From contig NC_065881.2 of assembly GCF_932274485.2 (NCBI RefSeq), positions 54,818,702-54,882,701 on the forward strand: 64,000 bases of DNA, written 5' to 3'. The DNA is from Patella vulgata. Lineage: Eukaryota; Mollusca; Gastropoda; Patellidae. Position numbers and translations under genes: made by a program. Shown here in pieces: positions 10,549 through 23,800 of the stretch. The notes under the pieces were generated by a model. It saw only the letters and a program-made list of their open reading frames with translations, had not been told where the DNA came from and ran no database searches. The first letter of the stretch is position 1. Every line of letters starts with the position of its first letter.

Positions 10549-13130
10549 AGTCCGTATTCAAAGGTTTTCTTAAAGTTGAATAAAAATACCTTAAATCAGT
10601 ATTCAAAGGCTCTATTTTACATATAATTGGCTATGTGGAACACTTAACTGAACACTTAAAATATGGAATACCCACATTAGCCAAAAATTTTTAACTTATG
10701 AATTAACCTCCACTGCTAAAAATCAAGAATTATTCATGTCGCACACAAGTTATGTCCCCTTAAGAGCACCATACGCTATTAAAATCTTACAAGGAAAATG
10801 TTTGTCGAAATATTATATCGTAACGCATGAAAATAGTATGGCTATTTATGATATATCATGATTGTACACATCAGTTGCCGGAACAGTCGTTTTTGTAGAT
10901 GTTTTTCAAAAACGATAAATTTCAATTGCAGCTAACGAATAGTGGTAGTATAATGATATTGTAAACATTACTATTTTAACAATGTATAATGAACATAAAA
11001 CATGCAGGGCTTTTGGCTTTAAAGTTAGACTGAACAAATCATTCAGTGTTGTTTAACAATCTATCATATGAGAAATTCATAGAAATTGTGTCAGAGCCTA
11101 CACTTTAGAATCCCAAAGGCCCGGCCATGTCGGTACATTGCGTGTACGAAAGATGCATGAGGCGTTATTTTCTACCCGGATAAATACTACCAATTAAATC
11201 GCAATAGGTAACACAAGAAATAAATTGTAAATCATTGGTGGCATGCTTTGGTCAGCAGTCATCATCATATATTTATACAAACGAAGACAAGAACATTTGG
11301 GAATGAATTGTAAAAAATAAACCATGCATTGCTTCTCGCGGCAGTACAAATATTTGCTGAAATCTACAATGGAATGCCATCGCAATGTCAATTTTACAAA
11401 TGAATTTAATGCATCAAACTTTATTATATGGAAAATATGATTAAGCAATACGAACATGATAAATGATCGCAAAAAAATCAACCTTGACCATCTCGGTGGT
11501 AGTGAAGTTATGCACTATTATGGCATGGCAGCTACACTGGCAACATTGTCTTTGTTTCAATCTCAAACCCCTATCTTTTAAAATTGCTATTATGGGCATG
11601 CTACTACATTGTGTACTCTGGTTAAAAGAAGTCATTATAACCTCACTTAACTTTAAGGCCACACAAAATAAATGTCTTGTTTCTCGGGCAACTGACAGCT
11701 GAAACTGTAGGAAGGGAGGGCGGTTTCTTTTTTTTTTTTTACTCATTGATGGTGCAAAATAAAATTTGGCTATTGCTGAAAATTGTTGGGGCGGGAGGGC
11801 GGTCTTTCTTTTTTTTTTTTTTAAATGAGAAAGTCATTACTTGTTTACGTTTTTGCTTTCCGTTATATTCAACTTTATTGTACATACTTAAAACATAAAC
11901 CCAAAATCAAGTCTACTAAAACACTGAGACTGAACACTGACTGAAAGGAAAATAATTTTCCATATTTAATTCACATAATTGAAATTGGTTTAAAATAAAA
12001 TTCCATACGACTATGTAATAGCCCTCCATAAAGACAACAATATTTTTAAAAACTAAGCCTCTTTCACCAGGTGTATCAAAAATAATAATCATGGTAAACA
12101 GTATTTAAAACTAAATCTAGTATCGCCGGTTTATTTATAATTATTTACCGAATTCCAACCAATGCATGTCACACCGTGTCATCGGTATTGGAGATTGCCG
12201 GAAATACTGTTTCTTGGGATATTCGGTGTTTCTCAGGATATTCGGTGTTCTATCCGGTGTTTATATTGAATGACTATTTAAATCTAACTAACAACTGGTC
12301 AGTAAAACCATCAAATCGGTAATCCAATTATTATTTTCCGGATTATCGAAACTACCGTAAATGTGCTAATAATGACCCAGATTCTAAGGTATGCATTATG
12401 ACGACTATCGCCATCGTGTCGTATTCTTAGCTATAATTAATTAACCTGTTCTACGGTTCATTATTTTATCAATAGGATTTTCCAAACAAGGACCGACTGA
12501 AGCCGGCAATAATGAGCCGATTACGATCGAATGATTGAAATATTGTCGCCAATGACTTTTAACACGAATCAAATTCTAGTTTATCAGGGGAGGTAATTAA
12601 TATCACGTGATACAAAATGGAGGTTCTTTCGATATCAATAAAAAAGGCAAATCTGCCAAACTTCGCCATTGTTCGGATAAAAAAGACAGCATGTTCATCT
12701 GAATCAGTTTTAATACATTTGAATAGATATACATGTATGGCGGATGTAGGTACATGCGGGATATTTTTTTTACGACTTGCTTGTCGATGTGCGGGCGGGC
12801 GTTACATATTTATTTTTTTTCATCAAGACTAATAAATAGACTGCACGCGCAACCAATTTTGCGTGCGGGCGGTGCCCGAGAAACAAGTTATTTTATTTGT
12901 GTTGCCTAAGGTACCTTCAATGGGTCACTTAAAGTTAACTGGATTTTTCTCACTTAAACTGGCCTTTGAATACCGCTAAATACTAAACTTAACTTTAAAG
13001 GAAAATTTGATACTTAACATTGCCTTTGAATACCACTTACCCTTAACTTACAGATAGTTACGTATATTTAAGTGAAATCTAGTAATTAAGTGACTATCTT
13101 AGACTTAAGATATCCTTTGAATATGGACCC
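10549..13130. mobile_element. TIR element with TATTCAAAGG motif, carrying a nested insertion
   Basis: The left end AGTCCGTATTCAAAGG is inverted to CCTTTGAATATGGACC at the right. TATTCAAAGG or its complement recurs near both ends (10556, 10593, 12964, 13025, 13111), a typical subterminal pattern. GACCTG lies just outside on both sides. No transposase is seen. The element at 11656-12907 is inserted within it. Confidence 0.6.
11656..12907. mobile_element. 1.25 kb TIR element, copy 1
   Basis: The inverted ends are about 35 bases: AGGCCACACAAAATAAATG..CTTGTTTCTCGGGCA and TGCCCGAGAAACAAG..TTTATTTGTGTTGCCT. A poly-T tract follows GAGGGCGGT near the left end, twice. A second copy at 17089-18328 shares its whole length. 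No intact reading frame; non-autonomous. Confidence 0.75.
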
Positions 13131-14779
13131 TGACCTGTCGAAATAGGATCAACCTCGGACTCTCCTTTGAAATGATGTTACATTGAAAAGGTTAAAGAAA
13201 AGCACTTTAAACATATTAATAAAGTTTTAAACCTAAATGGAAGTGAATTTTGTTTGTGGAAACTTAACACAGTTTTGACTACACTTGTTTCCACAATCTG
13301 ACCACCTTGATAGGAAATTACCTTTGACAAATTTCTTACAACATAGTGTAAATGGCTCTGCATACATGAATTCAAAAATCATTAAAAATATTTACAATTG
13401 TGTGATTCATATATAAGATTAAATTAGTAATCTTTTTACTAAATGGATACAACCTCTTTGATTTAAGAGAAAATGAAGTATTGATTTGTTAAGATCTTGT
13501 ACGATAATAGTGGTGTTGGGTCAGGGGAGAAATATGCTACATTAAAAGTTATAGCTATGGTAGATTCCAACAGATATTTGTGCTGTAGACAGTTCAAGTA
13601 CAAAAGAAAGCTATATAGCCACACTTCTGTGGAGGTCACTAAGCTGAACATTTAATCATATGGAGTTTAGTTTAGCCACACTTCTGTGGAGTTCATTAAG
13701 CTGAAAATATCATCATATGGAGTTTACTCTTTTCCCATATCTACATATAACTTTAGATGTACCGATAATCAAATTAACACTTCAGTTTTTAATTAAATCA
13801 AATAGATTTTGGTCCTTAATTATAAAAATATATAATTTCCTAAAAAGCTATACTCTACTAAAATATTAAATCCACTAATTACTATATTAAAAACTAAATC
13901 TACTAGTATAAAATACAAAAATATATATTAACATCAGGACAGAACATTCATTTGCTTAGCTTCGTATGTACTTTTCTGAACAATTGAGATTCAAGTGTTC
14001 AGGGTTGTCAAAAAAAATCCTGATACACTGAAATACACATTTTACGCGTAAATGGCAAAACATTTGGCATATCAATATTTTTATTTTGTTTTCAAATAGA
14101 CTGATTTTTTTAAGTACTTTCTTTGATTTACTTCAATAAAATTCATGTTATACAAAGCATAATCAAAAAGATTTTTTTATACAATATTGATATTTCTTTT
14201 TACTGTACTGAAATTTTACTTTTGAATTATAAATGACATCATTCAAGATTCTAATTACCAAGTTTTATTTAAAAAGACTAAATATATATGCAAAATTGTT
14301 CTTATTGGTTGCAGATGTCTTTAGTACCGTAGTAAGATGAAGACTAGATTAATATAAGCTAATGACATGATATCGACATATATCAGCTATTATTAATGGC
14401 ATGTTCATATATATCAGAACTAGCTGGCAAACTCAATTCTGTTACTCAAATGTAATTATGTCAATTTAGAGCCTTCTGGACTCACAATCAAGCATCCTCA
14501 TAAACAAATATTGACTTGAACTACGACAAGAAAACTTTATGGAAAACTACATTTGATAAGCAAGAAATGTAAAATGGCATTTTTGAATAATTACATCAAC
14601 TTAATATGTTTTTATAATTACAATTTTTCAATTTTCTGTCAATAAATCATTATATAGCAATCTACATGGAAAATTTCTATGTTCAATATCGTTAACAAAA
14701 TAGATATTGAAAAAATAACAATGTTATAATATTACATCTTAAAAATAGAGAAGATCAGGAAATTCTACCATCCATCAAA
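13131..14779. other. 3' flank of the Schlafen-like gene
   Basis: Very AT-rich sequence with the 56-base duplication and no other coding signature. The 3' UTR should start at 14779 and run leftwards; no single polyadenylation site stands out. Confidence 0.35.
13618..13729. repeat. 56-base direct duplication
   Basis: GCCACACTTCTGTGGAG starts at 13618 and 13674, and both copies end ATCATATGGAGTTTA. Each copy contains the short palindrome CCACACTTCTGTGG. Confidence 0.7.
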
Positions 14780-14816
14780 CTATTTCTTGCATGCTTGATT
14801 TATTTCTCTTTTTAAC
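14780..14816 (-). CDS. Schlafen-like gene, exon 7 (C-terminus)
   Basis: Acceptor ttcattttag at 14817; encodes LKREINQACKK and a TAG stop. The first base completes an Arg codon from exon 6, giving a continuous charged helix. Confidence 0.8.
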
Positions 14817-17800
14817 CTAAAATGAAAATTATAAATAAATATTAAACTGAATAGATTGGAATGGGGTTACACATCTAGGTCAGGCCCGTAACCAGCTTGC
14901 TGACCGCAGAGTCCCCCCCCCCCCTTGAAGATGGGACGGCTGCAAACACGCTCTCCAGCCCAGAAAATCGTTCTTTAGCGAATTCTGAACAATTAACACA
15001 CAAAATATAGGGCAGATATATATCAGAACATAACCAATAACATGAAATGTGGTGCCAGGTGCCACGTCCCCAAATTAATACTCGACATGATGATCCCTGC
15101 CTGCTGTCCATTACAAATAGTGGGCATTTCAGAACTATGGTCAGCAACTTTGCGTGGGGGGGGGGGGGGGGCAAATCATTTTTGCGAAGGTCGGTGTCAC
15201 AGCTCCCCAAAAAATGAAATGAAATGGGGTTTAACGGCCTACTGTTCTGCTCAGACTGGGCTAATGAAGACAGGCATACGCCATACAGTATACTATGAAG
15301 GAAATTTTGCCCGGACAGCGGCACTATGGTAGGGTGACCCACCATAAATAAATATCTCCAAATATCTCTACAATTACACCACAATATTTACCAAGCCTTA
15401 AATCAGTTTCGCACATTTATAGTCACTAAATAAAGGGTTATGTTGTACTTAATAAGCTATGACCATTAACCATCCATAAATAATACACTGAAAAATGGTA
15501 ACCATATTTATGGCTGGGTATCAATAGTGATTTTACTATCGATAATCGGCAATGAAATGTCGGTCAATAATCGATAGTATCGAAAACAAACTTATTTTCA
15601 CGGTCATCATCAAGACTGGATACAGTGTAAGTTCAAAGTTCAAAACCATACGAAGTTGCGAAAGATCGTTTGCTCCTGTCTAAGGAGATTTATTTGGAAA
15701 ACATTAATAAAACTTGTTATATCACGTATATATACGTAAATTTATGTTGTTTATTATTAAAATAATGCTGCCGTGGTTCCGAATGAAGAAATATCATAAA
15801 TAATTATGTTAAGGGACCAAAATGAACTTGTTCCGATTCAAAACATTGCGTACGTGCGCGCGAAAATATCAATATGGCAGACGAATTCTGAAGCTTGCAA
15901 AGGGAAATTGTTATGTATTACATTGATACTTGATAGTAATTAAAGTGAGCGGTGTATTATGATTAACTGAAAGAAAACATTGACATTTCAGACGCAAGAA
16001 AAATAGACGAAGAGCGATAATCGATAGTAACCCACCGCTATCGATAGTGCTTTTCTGGGCTGTCCAATCGATACTATCGATTTATATCGATATTTTACCC
16101 AGCCCTAACCATATTATTACACAGAACAGCTAACTGCACTGGTTATTATTATTATTATAAAAGCTCCAATTTTTTTTATCCTTCCGGTTTTTGGTTTGGT
16201 TTTTTTTTGGACACATTGCATTGGACACCTCCTTGATTTTGCTATCAATTATTAATAAATGGTTTTTAATAAATGGTTACCTCTCTATTTCCTTTCTACA
16301 ACTGTCTTTGACTTGTTTTCTAGTAACTTGCACAATATCTGTTATAGAATACTGAAACAAATACATTTATTATATTATTACTGTACTGTAATACAATTAA
16401 AGGAGCCGTCCAAGATATTTTTTAGCGAATAAAATTTGTTAATCACAGTGTAGGGTTGACTATACATGTAAGTGCTCAGTAAGTGCCTGTATAACAATAT
16501 CTATATACTTGCCCATGTCATAGTGCATAGCAAAGTAATTAACATTAATCTGATAGGCTTCTTCATTTCATTAATTTAGACAAAGCATATCAATTTACAA
16601 AGATCAATGATAATTTTTGTCACCAGAACATTCAGAAGTGCATGCAAACTAATTTAAATAATGCATAAAATTTTCAAATAGATTGGTGATAACTTTCGTT
16701 GTTAAAGAATTCAGAAGATTCTATAACAAAAATTGCAATAAGTTTGGAAGTTATCATCAGAAATTGCTCAAAATCAAAGTGATCAAGGGCCATAACTCTG
16801 GCAGTAATTATCAAAATAGTTGAAAATCGTTTCATGATCTTAAACACTGTGTATACCACACATTTCAATGTGGGCGTATAAAAATTGTGACTTCTAGAGG
16901 GTCCACAACCTTTGTATTACATACTTTTACACAATTTGTGACCAAAGAGCGGCCATTTTGACGGGCATTTTCGTTTTGATTTTCACAAAAATTTAGTATT
17001 CAACCTTCATTATGGTGGAATGGTGATATATTTAAATGGTTTTTAAAATTGGATAAAAAATTGTGACCTCTAGAGAATCCACAAACTAAGGCTACACAAA
17101 ATAAATGTCTTGTTTCTCGGGCAACTGACAGCTGAAACTGTAGGGGGGGAGGGCGGTTTATTTTTTTTTTTTACCTCATTTCTGGCTAGAGGATGGTGCA
17201 AAATAAAATTTGGCCATTGTTGAAAATTGTTGGGGCGGGAGGGCGGCCTTGTATTTTTTTTTTTTTTTTTAATGAAAAAGTCATTACTTGTCTACGGTTT
17301 TGCTTTCAGTTATATATTATACATACTTAGAACATAAACCCAAAAATCAAGTCTACTCAAACACTGAACACTGACTGAAAGGAAAATAATTTTCCATATT
17401 TAATTCACGTAATGTAGCTTACTATTAATACTAATGGTAATGGTGACAACCATAATTGAAATTGGTTTAAAATAAAATTCCGTACTACTATATATTAATA
17501 GCCGTCCATAATAACGACAATATTTTAAAGAGTAAGCCTCTGTCAGCATGTGTATCAAAAATAATCATTACGGTAATTAACGACACTTAGATCTAAATCC
17601 AGTATCGCTGGTTTATAATGATTGACCTAATTCCAACCAATGCATGTCATCGGGATTCGGGAAATGACTGTTTCTCAGGATATTCATTGTGTTTCTCAGG
17701 ATATTCGGTGTTCTATCTGGGGTTTATATCGAATGACTATTTAAATTTAACTAACAACTGGTCAGTAAAACCATCAAATGTGTAATCCAATTATTATTTT

Positions 17801-20800
17801 CCGGATTATCAAAACTACCGTTAAATGTGCTAATGACCCAGATTCTGACTAAAGTCGAAGGTATGGTGACTATCATCGTATCGTATTCGTAGCCACAAGT
17901 TATAATAATTAACCTGTTCTACGATTCATTGTTTTATAAGTAGGATTTTTTCATACATGGACCGACTGAAGCCGGCGATAATGAGCCGATTAAGATCGAA
18001 TGATTGAAATAAATCAAATTCTAGTTCACCAGGGGAGGTAATTAAAATCACGTGATACAAAAATTGAGGTTCTTTTGATATCACTAAAATTTAAAAAAAG
18101 ACCCGTAAATGAGCGTTTACATCTGAATCAGTTTAATACATTTGAATGGATATTCACGCTTGGGGCATGTAGATAAAAGCGGGATATTCTTTTTATGACT
18201 TGCTTATAGATGTTCGGGCGGGCGTTATATATTTTTTATTTTTCATCAAGACTAATATAGGCGGCACGCGCAACCAATTTTGCGTGCGGGCGGTGCCCGA
18301 GAAACAACTTATTTTATTTGTGTTGCCTAAAAAACATGATTTTTCGTACAATCAGGGGCCGTAATCCAGGAAGTTGGGGTCTGATATGTGCAAATATTGA
18401 AAGTAAACAAGATCTTTGGGACATAAATATATATTTTAAGTAACATCAAAATCTGATACAATTAATTGTGACTTCTAGAGGATCCACAAACTTGGTATGA
18501 CATACTTCTACACTATTTGCGTACAAGGAGCTGCCATTTTGTCAGGCAGTTTTGGTCTGATTTTCACGAAAATCGTCATTAGGTTGACCCAAGATTTTTG
18601 TGATATAAACATAAATTTAAAATCGGTTAAAAATTGTGGCCTCTAGAGGGTCCACAAACTTGATATACCATATGTTTACACAATTTGCGTACCAGGGGGC
18701 GCCCATTTTGTCTGACAGTTTTGGTCCCATTTTCACGAAATTTGAACTCAACCAACATTATGGTGTAACGGTTATATATTCAAATCTTTTTTTAAATCGG
18801 ATAAAAATTGTGACCTCCAGGGGGCCACAAGCTAAAAACGCGATTTTGCATACAATCAAGGGCCAAAATCTTTGGTTTATAAACATGTATTTCAAGATTC
18901 ATCAAAATCAGATGAAAATTTTGACCTCTAGAGTAGAGTGTCCACAAGCTAAGAACATGTTTTTTTGTACAATCAATGACCATAATCCATGAAGTTATGG
19001 TACAATACATGCCAATATCGAAAGGAACCAAGATCTTTGGGAGATAGTACAATATTTCCAGTTTCGTCAAGTCGGATAAAAACAGTGACCTGTAGACTGT
19101 CTACAAACACATTTGGATGTACGGACGTCCAGGCGGACAGACAGGGGCGATGGCATAATAGGTATACATGAAAATGTGGGCGTATGAAAAATATGTCTCA
19201 GTTAATAATACCTTAACCAGACTAGCTTGTCTTCGAAAATAAACTGATCCTTCTTCATTTTCGTGAATAGGATGAAGGTTGATTAAGGTGCCCATACCAT
19301 GATCTTTGTTTCTAGGATCAGTTGAATCCCACGGTTTAATCCTTATTTCTATTATATAATCAGCTATTAATAATCCCTTAAATATATAAGTATTGAAATT
19401 CAGTTATTATCAACAAGAAGACTTAGACATCAACATATATATACTGGCTGTTGGACATATCATGAAAAGTACAGGGACAGACAATCTGTGTTATTGGTAA
19501 TCTACAGTTAAATTAAGATATATAGCAAAGAGTAGCCTATTAGGTATTCCAATTTTGCCACTGGCATAGGTTATGTACACATAAATTAAGTTTAATTACA
19601 ATCTACCACCACCATTTTCCATAGAATTAAACTACCAATGCATCATGTCATATGCTCAGTTCTAGATGCATGAATAAAAACAAAATTTCTGAGATGTAAT
19701 AGATTGATGTGGGTACAAAGATATTTTGAATGAGATAAGAAAAGCTCTGGAATAAAAATTGTATACCAGAAACTAAATAAAATATGTTTTCGTGAAAACA
19801 CAAGTTATTGAATTGAGAAATTTCTAATTAGTAAAAGGCATAACTACTATAATGGGATGATGTGTGTACAAGGTTTTATACAGTTATTTTGAACGGTTTG
19901 TGAAATATGCTACACATCATAATTGTATACCAAAATTTGTATGAAATTTGATTCCATGGAAACTAGTATTAAATCCTTGAAATTTCTAATTAGCAAATAT
20001 GGCACAACTATGTATACATGTACAAACTTTCAAACAGTTGTTTTTTCAAAATTTTCTCGGGGAGGGCGAGTTCCCCATACGATTGTAATTCAGGTTAGGC
20101 TATATTGGACCATATTGAAGTTCCTGTATTCACAGGTTGGAATAGCAAGAAAACGTGTTTGCGGCTGTTTAGTTTTCCAAACTTTCTTGATGAGACCCCT
20201 TTGCTGATGCCCGGAGTGGGCCGTCTGTAAACAGGAATTTTTTGGGGCATTTCAGGTCTGGCCCCCTAACCTCCATCCGTCCTGTACGCCTATGACAATA
20301 TGAACTATTTCTGAAAATCTGTGAAAAATTGAACTCTGTAGATGGAGTAAGAGTACGATTGTTTAAGCTTATCAACAGAAGCCTATTAGACACAGGTCAT
20401 TACTCTGTTGCTGCTTTTGCAAGAAAGCTCAAAGTCATCAAGCTTTACCCACATATTAACGATTCCTTAATATTTGATGAAAATCAGCGAATAATTCAAT
20501 TCTGTATAGTGGGATAAAAAATTGTGACCTCTAGAGAATCCACAAGCTAAAACACACAATTTTTCATACAATCAGGGGCCATAATCCAGGAATTTACGGT
20601 CTGATATGCGCAAATAGCGAAAGGGACCAAGATCTATGGGACACAAACATATATTTTAAGTTTCATCAAAATCAGATAACAACTGTGACTTCTAGAATGT
20701 CCACAACCTTAGTATTACATACTTTTACACTATTTGCGTACAAGGACTGGCCATTTTGTCTGGCAGTTTCGGTCTGATTTTTTACAAAATTCAAACTCAA

Positions 20801-23800
20801 TCTTCACGGTTTTTAAAATTGTATACAAATTGTGATTTTTAGGTGGTCCATAAGCTAAAATTGCGATTTTCAAACAATCAGAGGCCCTGCTCCAGGAAGT
20901 TACGTTCAGATATGCATGATTATCGAAAGGAACCAAGATCTTTCGGATATAAACATAAATTTAAAGTTTCATCAAAATCGGATAAGAATCGTGGCCTGTA
21001 GAGAGTTCACAACCTTGAAATACCATATTTTTACACTATTTGCGTATGAGGAGCGGCCATTTTGTCTGGCAGTTTTGGTCTGAATTTCAAAAATTCGAAC
21101 CCAACCATCATTAGGGTGTAACGGTGATATATTCACACAGTTTTTTAAATCGGATAAAAATTGTGACCTCTAGAGGGACCCTTGCTAAAAACGCCATAAT
21201 TCATAAACGGGGCATAATTCAGGACATTAAGATCCACTTTGCCTAAATATTGAAAGATCTTTGGGTTATAAACATTTCATTTCATCAATTAAGATGAAAA
21301 TTGTGACCTCTAGAGTGTCCAGAAGCTAAAAACGTGATTTTTCGTACAATCAAGGGCCATAATCCATGAAGATATGGTCCGATACATGCCAATATCGAAA
21401 GGAACCAAGATCTCTGGGAGATAGACCTATATTTCAAGTTTGGTCAAAATCGGATAAAAATTGTGACCTGTAGAGTGTCCACAAACAAATTAGTTTAGAA
21501 CTAATAAGTAGGGCCTATAAAGTTGATAGAGGTACGGGGCGACATTATAACATGTGAGTGTATATGTTATTACTATATAGGATGTACATATTCTATATAA
21601 ATAAAGCTGTTTGCATCAATAATTTATGGTTGGACAATACATTCAGTTTCAGTAGATTCACTAACCTTTTGTATTGACATTATGTATTATTCAATTAAAA
21701 CTGAGAACAATACCATGAGATTTATTTAAGACAATTTAGTTTGAAAGGTTTCTTCCAACAGACTCCTTAATTTCTCCCTCGGGCATTACATTAAAATATA
21801 ACATTTAATTAAGATTTTGAAAAGACATTTTTTTTTTTTTACTTTTCATGAACTCCTAATTTGTCCTTTGAGCACTATTCACGAATCATTAAGCGAAAAT
21901 AATTTAAGGAAGCATTCTTTCTACAGAATAGTGTCTGTGTTCGGATTTTAGTTTAAAGTGTATATATTTTATGTGCTCTTTAACATTGCAATTTTCGAAA
22001 AAGAGGACAAAGATTTTATATGCTTTTGATTTCCATACAGATCTCAATTCAACTACAGCATTATGTTGTTATCACCTTATTTTAAAGATCATTAGTAAAT
22101 GAAGAGCCCCGGGGGAAGAACGATCTATGTCACTTTTTCAACGAACCCCATTTAATGGCGCCATCTGGTAGCAAAAGGAATAAGCTTTCTGTGGAACAAT
22201 CAATTTCAGGTAAAAACGATCGGAGTCGCATCGAACCAAGGCCCTTCTGAAATGGCCTCCAAGACAAATACAAGTCCATCGTATTTATTTGACCTTAATT
22301 TGGCTGAAAAGTGGAAGTCAGTTGTTGTACTGGTAATTATGATTCGTATTCAACATCATTTTGAAGTTGTAATTAAAGCCACTCGTTGTTTTGTTCGCGT
22401 CAAGCATTCTCGTCCAAAAGTCTGTTTTGCCTTTTATGCGAAAAGACAAAAATTTAACTTAGACTTAGATCGTTCTTCCCCTGAACTCTTCAAATGTTCT
22501 TCAACTTACACAGTTATGTTGAGCATTAGAGTCGTTATCACACCAACAATAACGGTGTGTCCTATATAAATGTTCTCTTGATCTACCTGTAATATCAACC
22601 ACAGAACTGAAAAAAAAAGCAATATATAGGCTTTAACTTTAATGGTTTGCCTCTAATTTAGATACATTGTATATCTGTATAGCTGGTGGACTGCAACAGA
22701 AATCATGAAAATGTACATATTTCATAAAATAAAAATAATTAGATTCTAGCTACTTGGTATATGAGATTCAGTGTATAATTTATCAATTAAGATTTTGTTT
22801 CAACTTGTTAGACCGACTTCTGATATTAAATGCAAATGTTATCAGGTCATACCTAGAATCATAAGAACATTGTCTCGCAATGTCTTGCTCTGAGTAACCT
22901 TTGGATAATACCGGTATAAATTTAATTTTATATCTATGAGATTTAACAGGTGGTGTATATCTACCCATTAAATCTTGTAAACTACCTGTCACATGGTCCT
23001 TCTGAAACAATAAAATAAAACCCAGTGCAAGTTGCTGTTTCAAGATCTTTGACTGGGAATCATGTCACAAATACATACCACAAATTGTTTCAACTTCAAT
23101 TTTACAATGGGGGTAAATAAAATGAAATGGGTTTTAACATTCTACTTCTCAAAATCGACAGGGCTAATGAAGATGCGCATAAGCCATATAGGGTGTAGAA
23201 ATGGTTCCACTACTGATGTCTTTCCCCTTGCTCCAGCCACAGTAGTGGATCGTTCTGTTCTAAGGACTTCCTTTGAGCACGTTTTGTCATCAAATGACAA
23301 AAAAGTTACTGGTCTCTAACCCCCCTAATTACCAATTAATCTGACCCCAAACTGTACTGCACATCTTAACATATAATAAACCAATTCCCATTGAATTAAA
23401 GTTTAAACTTACCACATAAATTCATAACTTTAATAAAAATCCAGTGGCTATGGGATATTTCTGTCCCTTTTAAAATAGCCACCGATTCACCGAACCAGAA
23501 TTAGAACATGCTTGTGATTTCACGTCCCCTCGAAAATATACAAAAACTGTTCGTTAAGATTTCAGTATTCCACAAAACTATTTTTAACTGCACAAATGCT
23601 TGTAGTGTGTATCAATTGTAGCCGTGAATAAGACAATTATCATGGTTACAATTATTGCAGATATATAGTGTGCTGTGAGGAGAAATCTGCCCAGACAGCT
23701 GCACTACGGCCACTCTTATTTTGAATTCCAACTGTCAAGGGTTCTTTTACGTGCCAATGCGTACACGGGACCTCGGAAACTGTGCCGTAAAATCAAGAGG

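Noticed and set aside
18636-18992. 118-residue frame and its neighbours at 10103, 20730, 48651
   Set aside because: All lie in the CTAGAGG-type tandem repeat; the frames are not preserved between units.
20329-20517. 62-residue plus-strand frame with protein-like composition
   Set aside because: No acceptor, donor or known motif; it lies inside an intron of the opposite-strand gene next to repeat sequence.
22587-22606. 20-base candidate micro-exon (SVVDIT) for the Schlafen-like gene
   Set aside because: Its phases fit, but the 52-base exon at 22510-22561 with YCWCD plus the longer exon 5 explain the gene fully.
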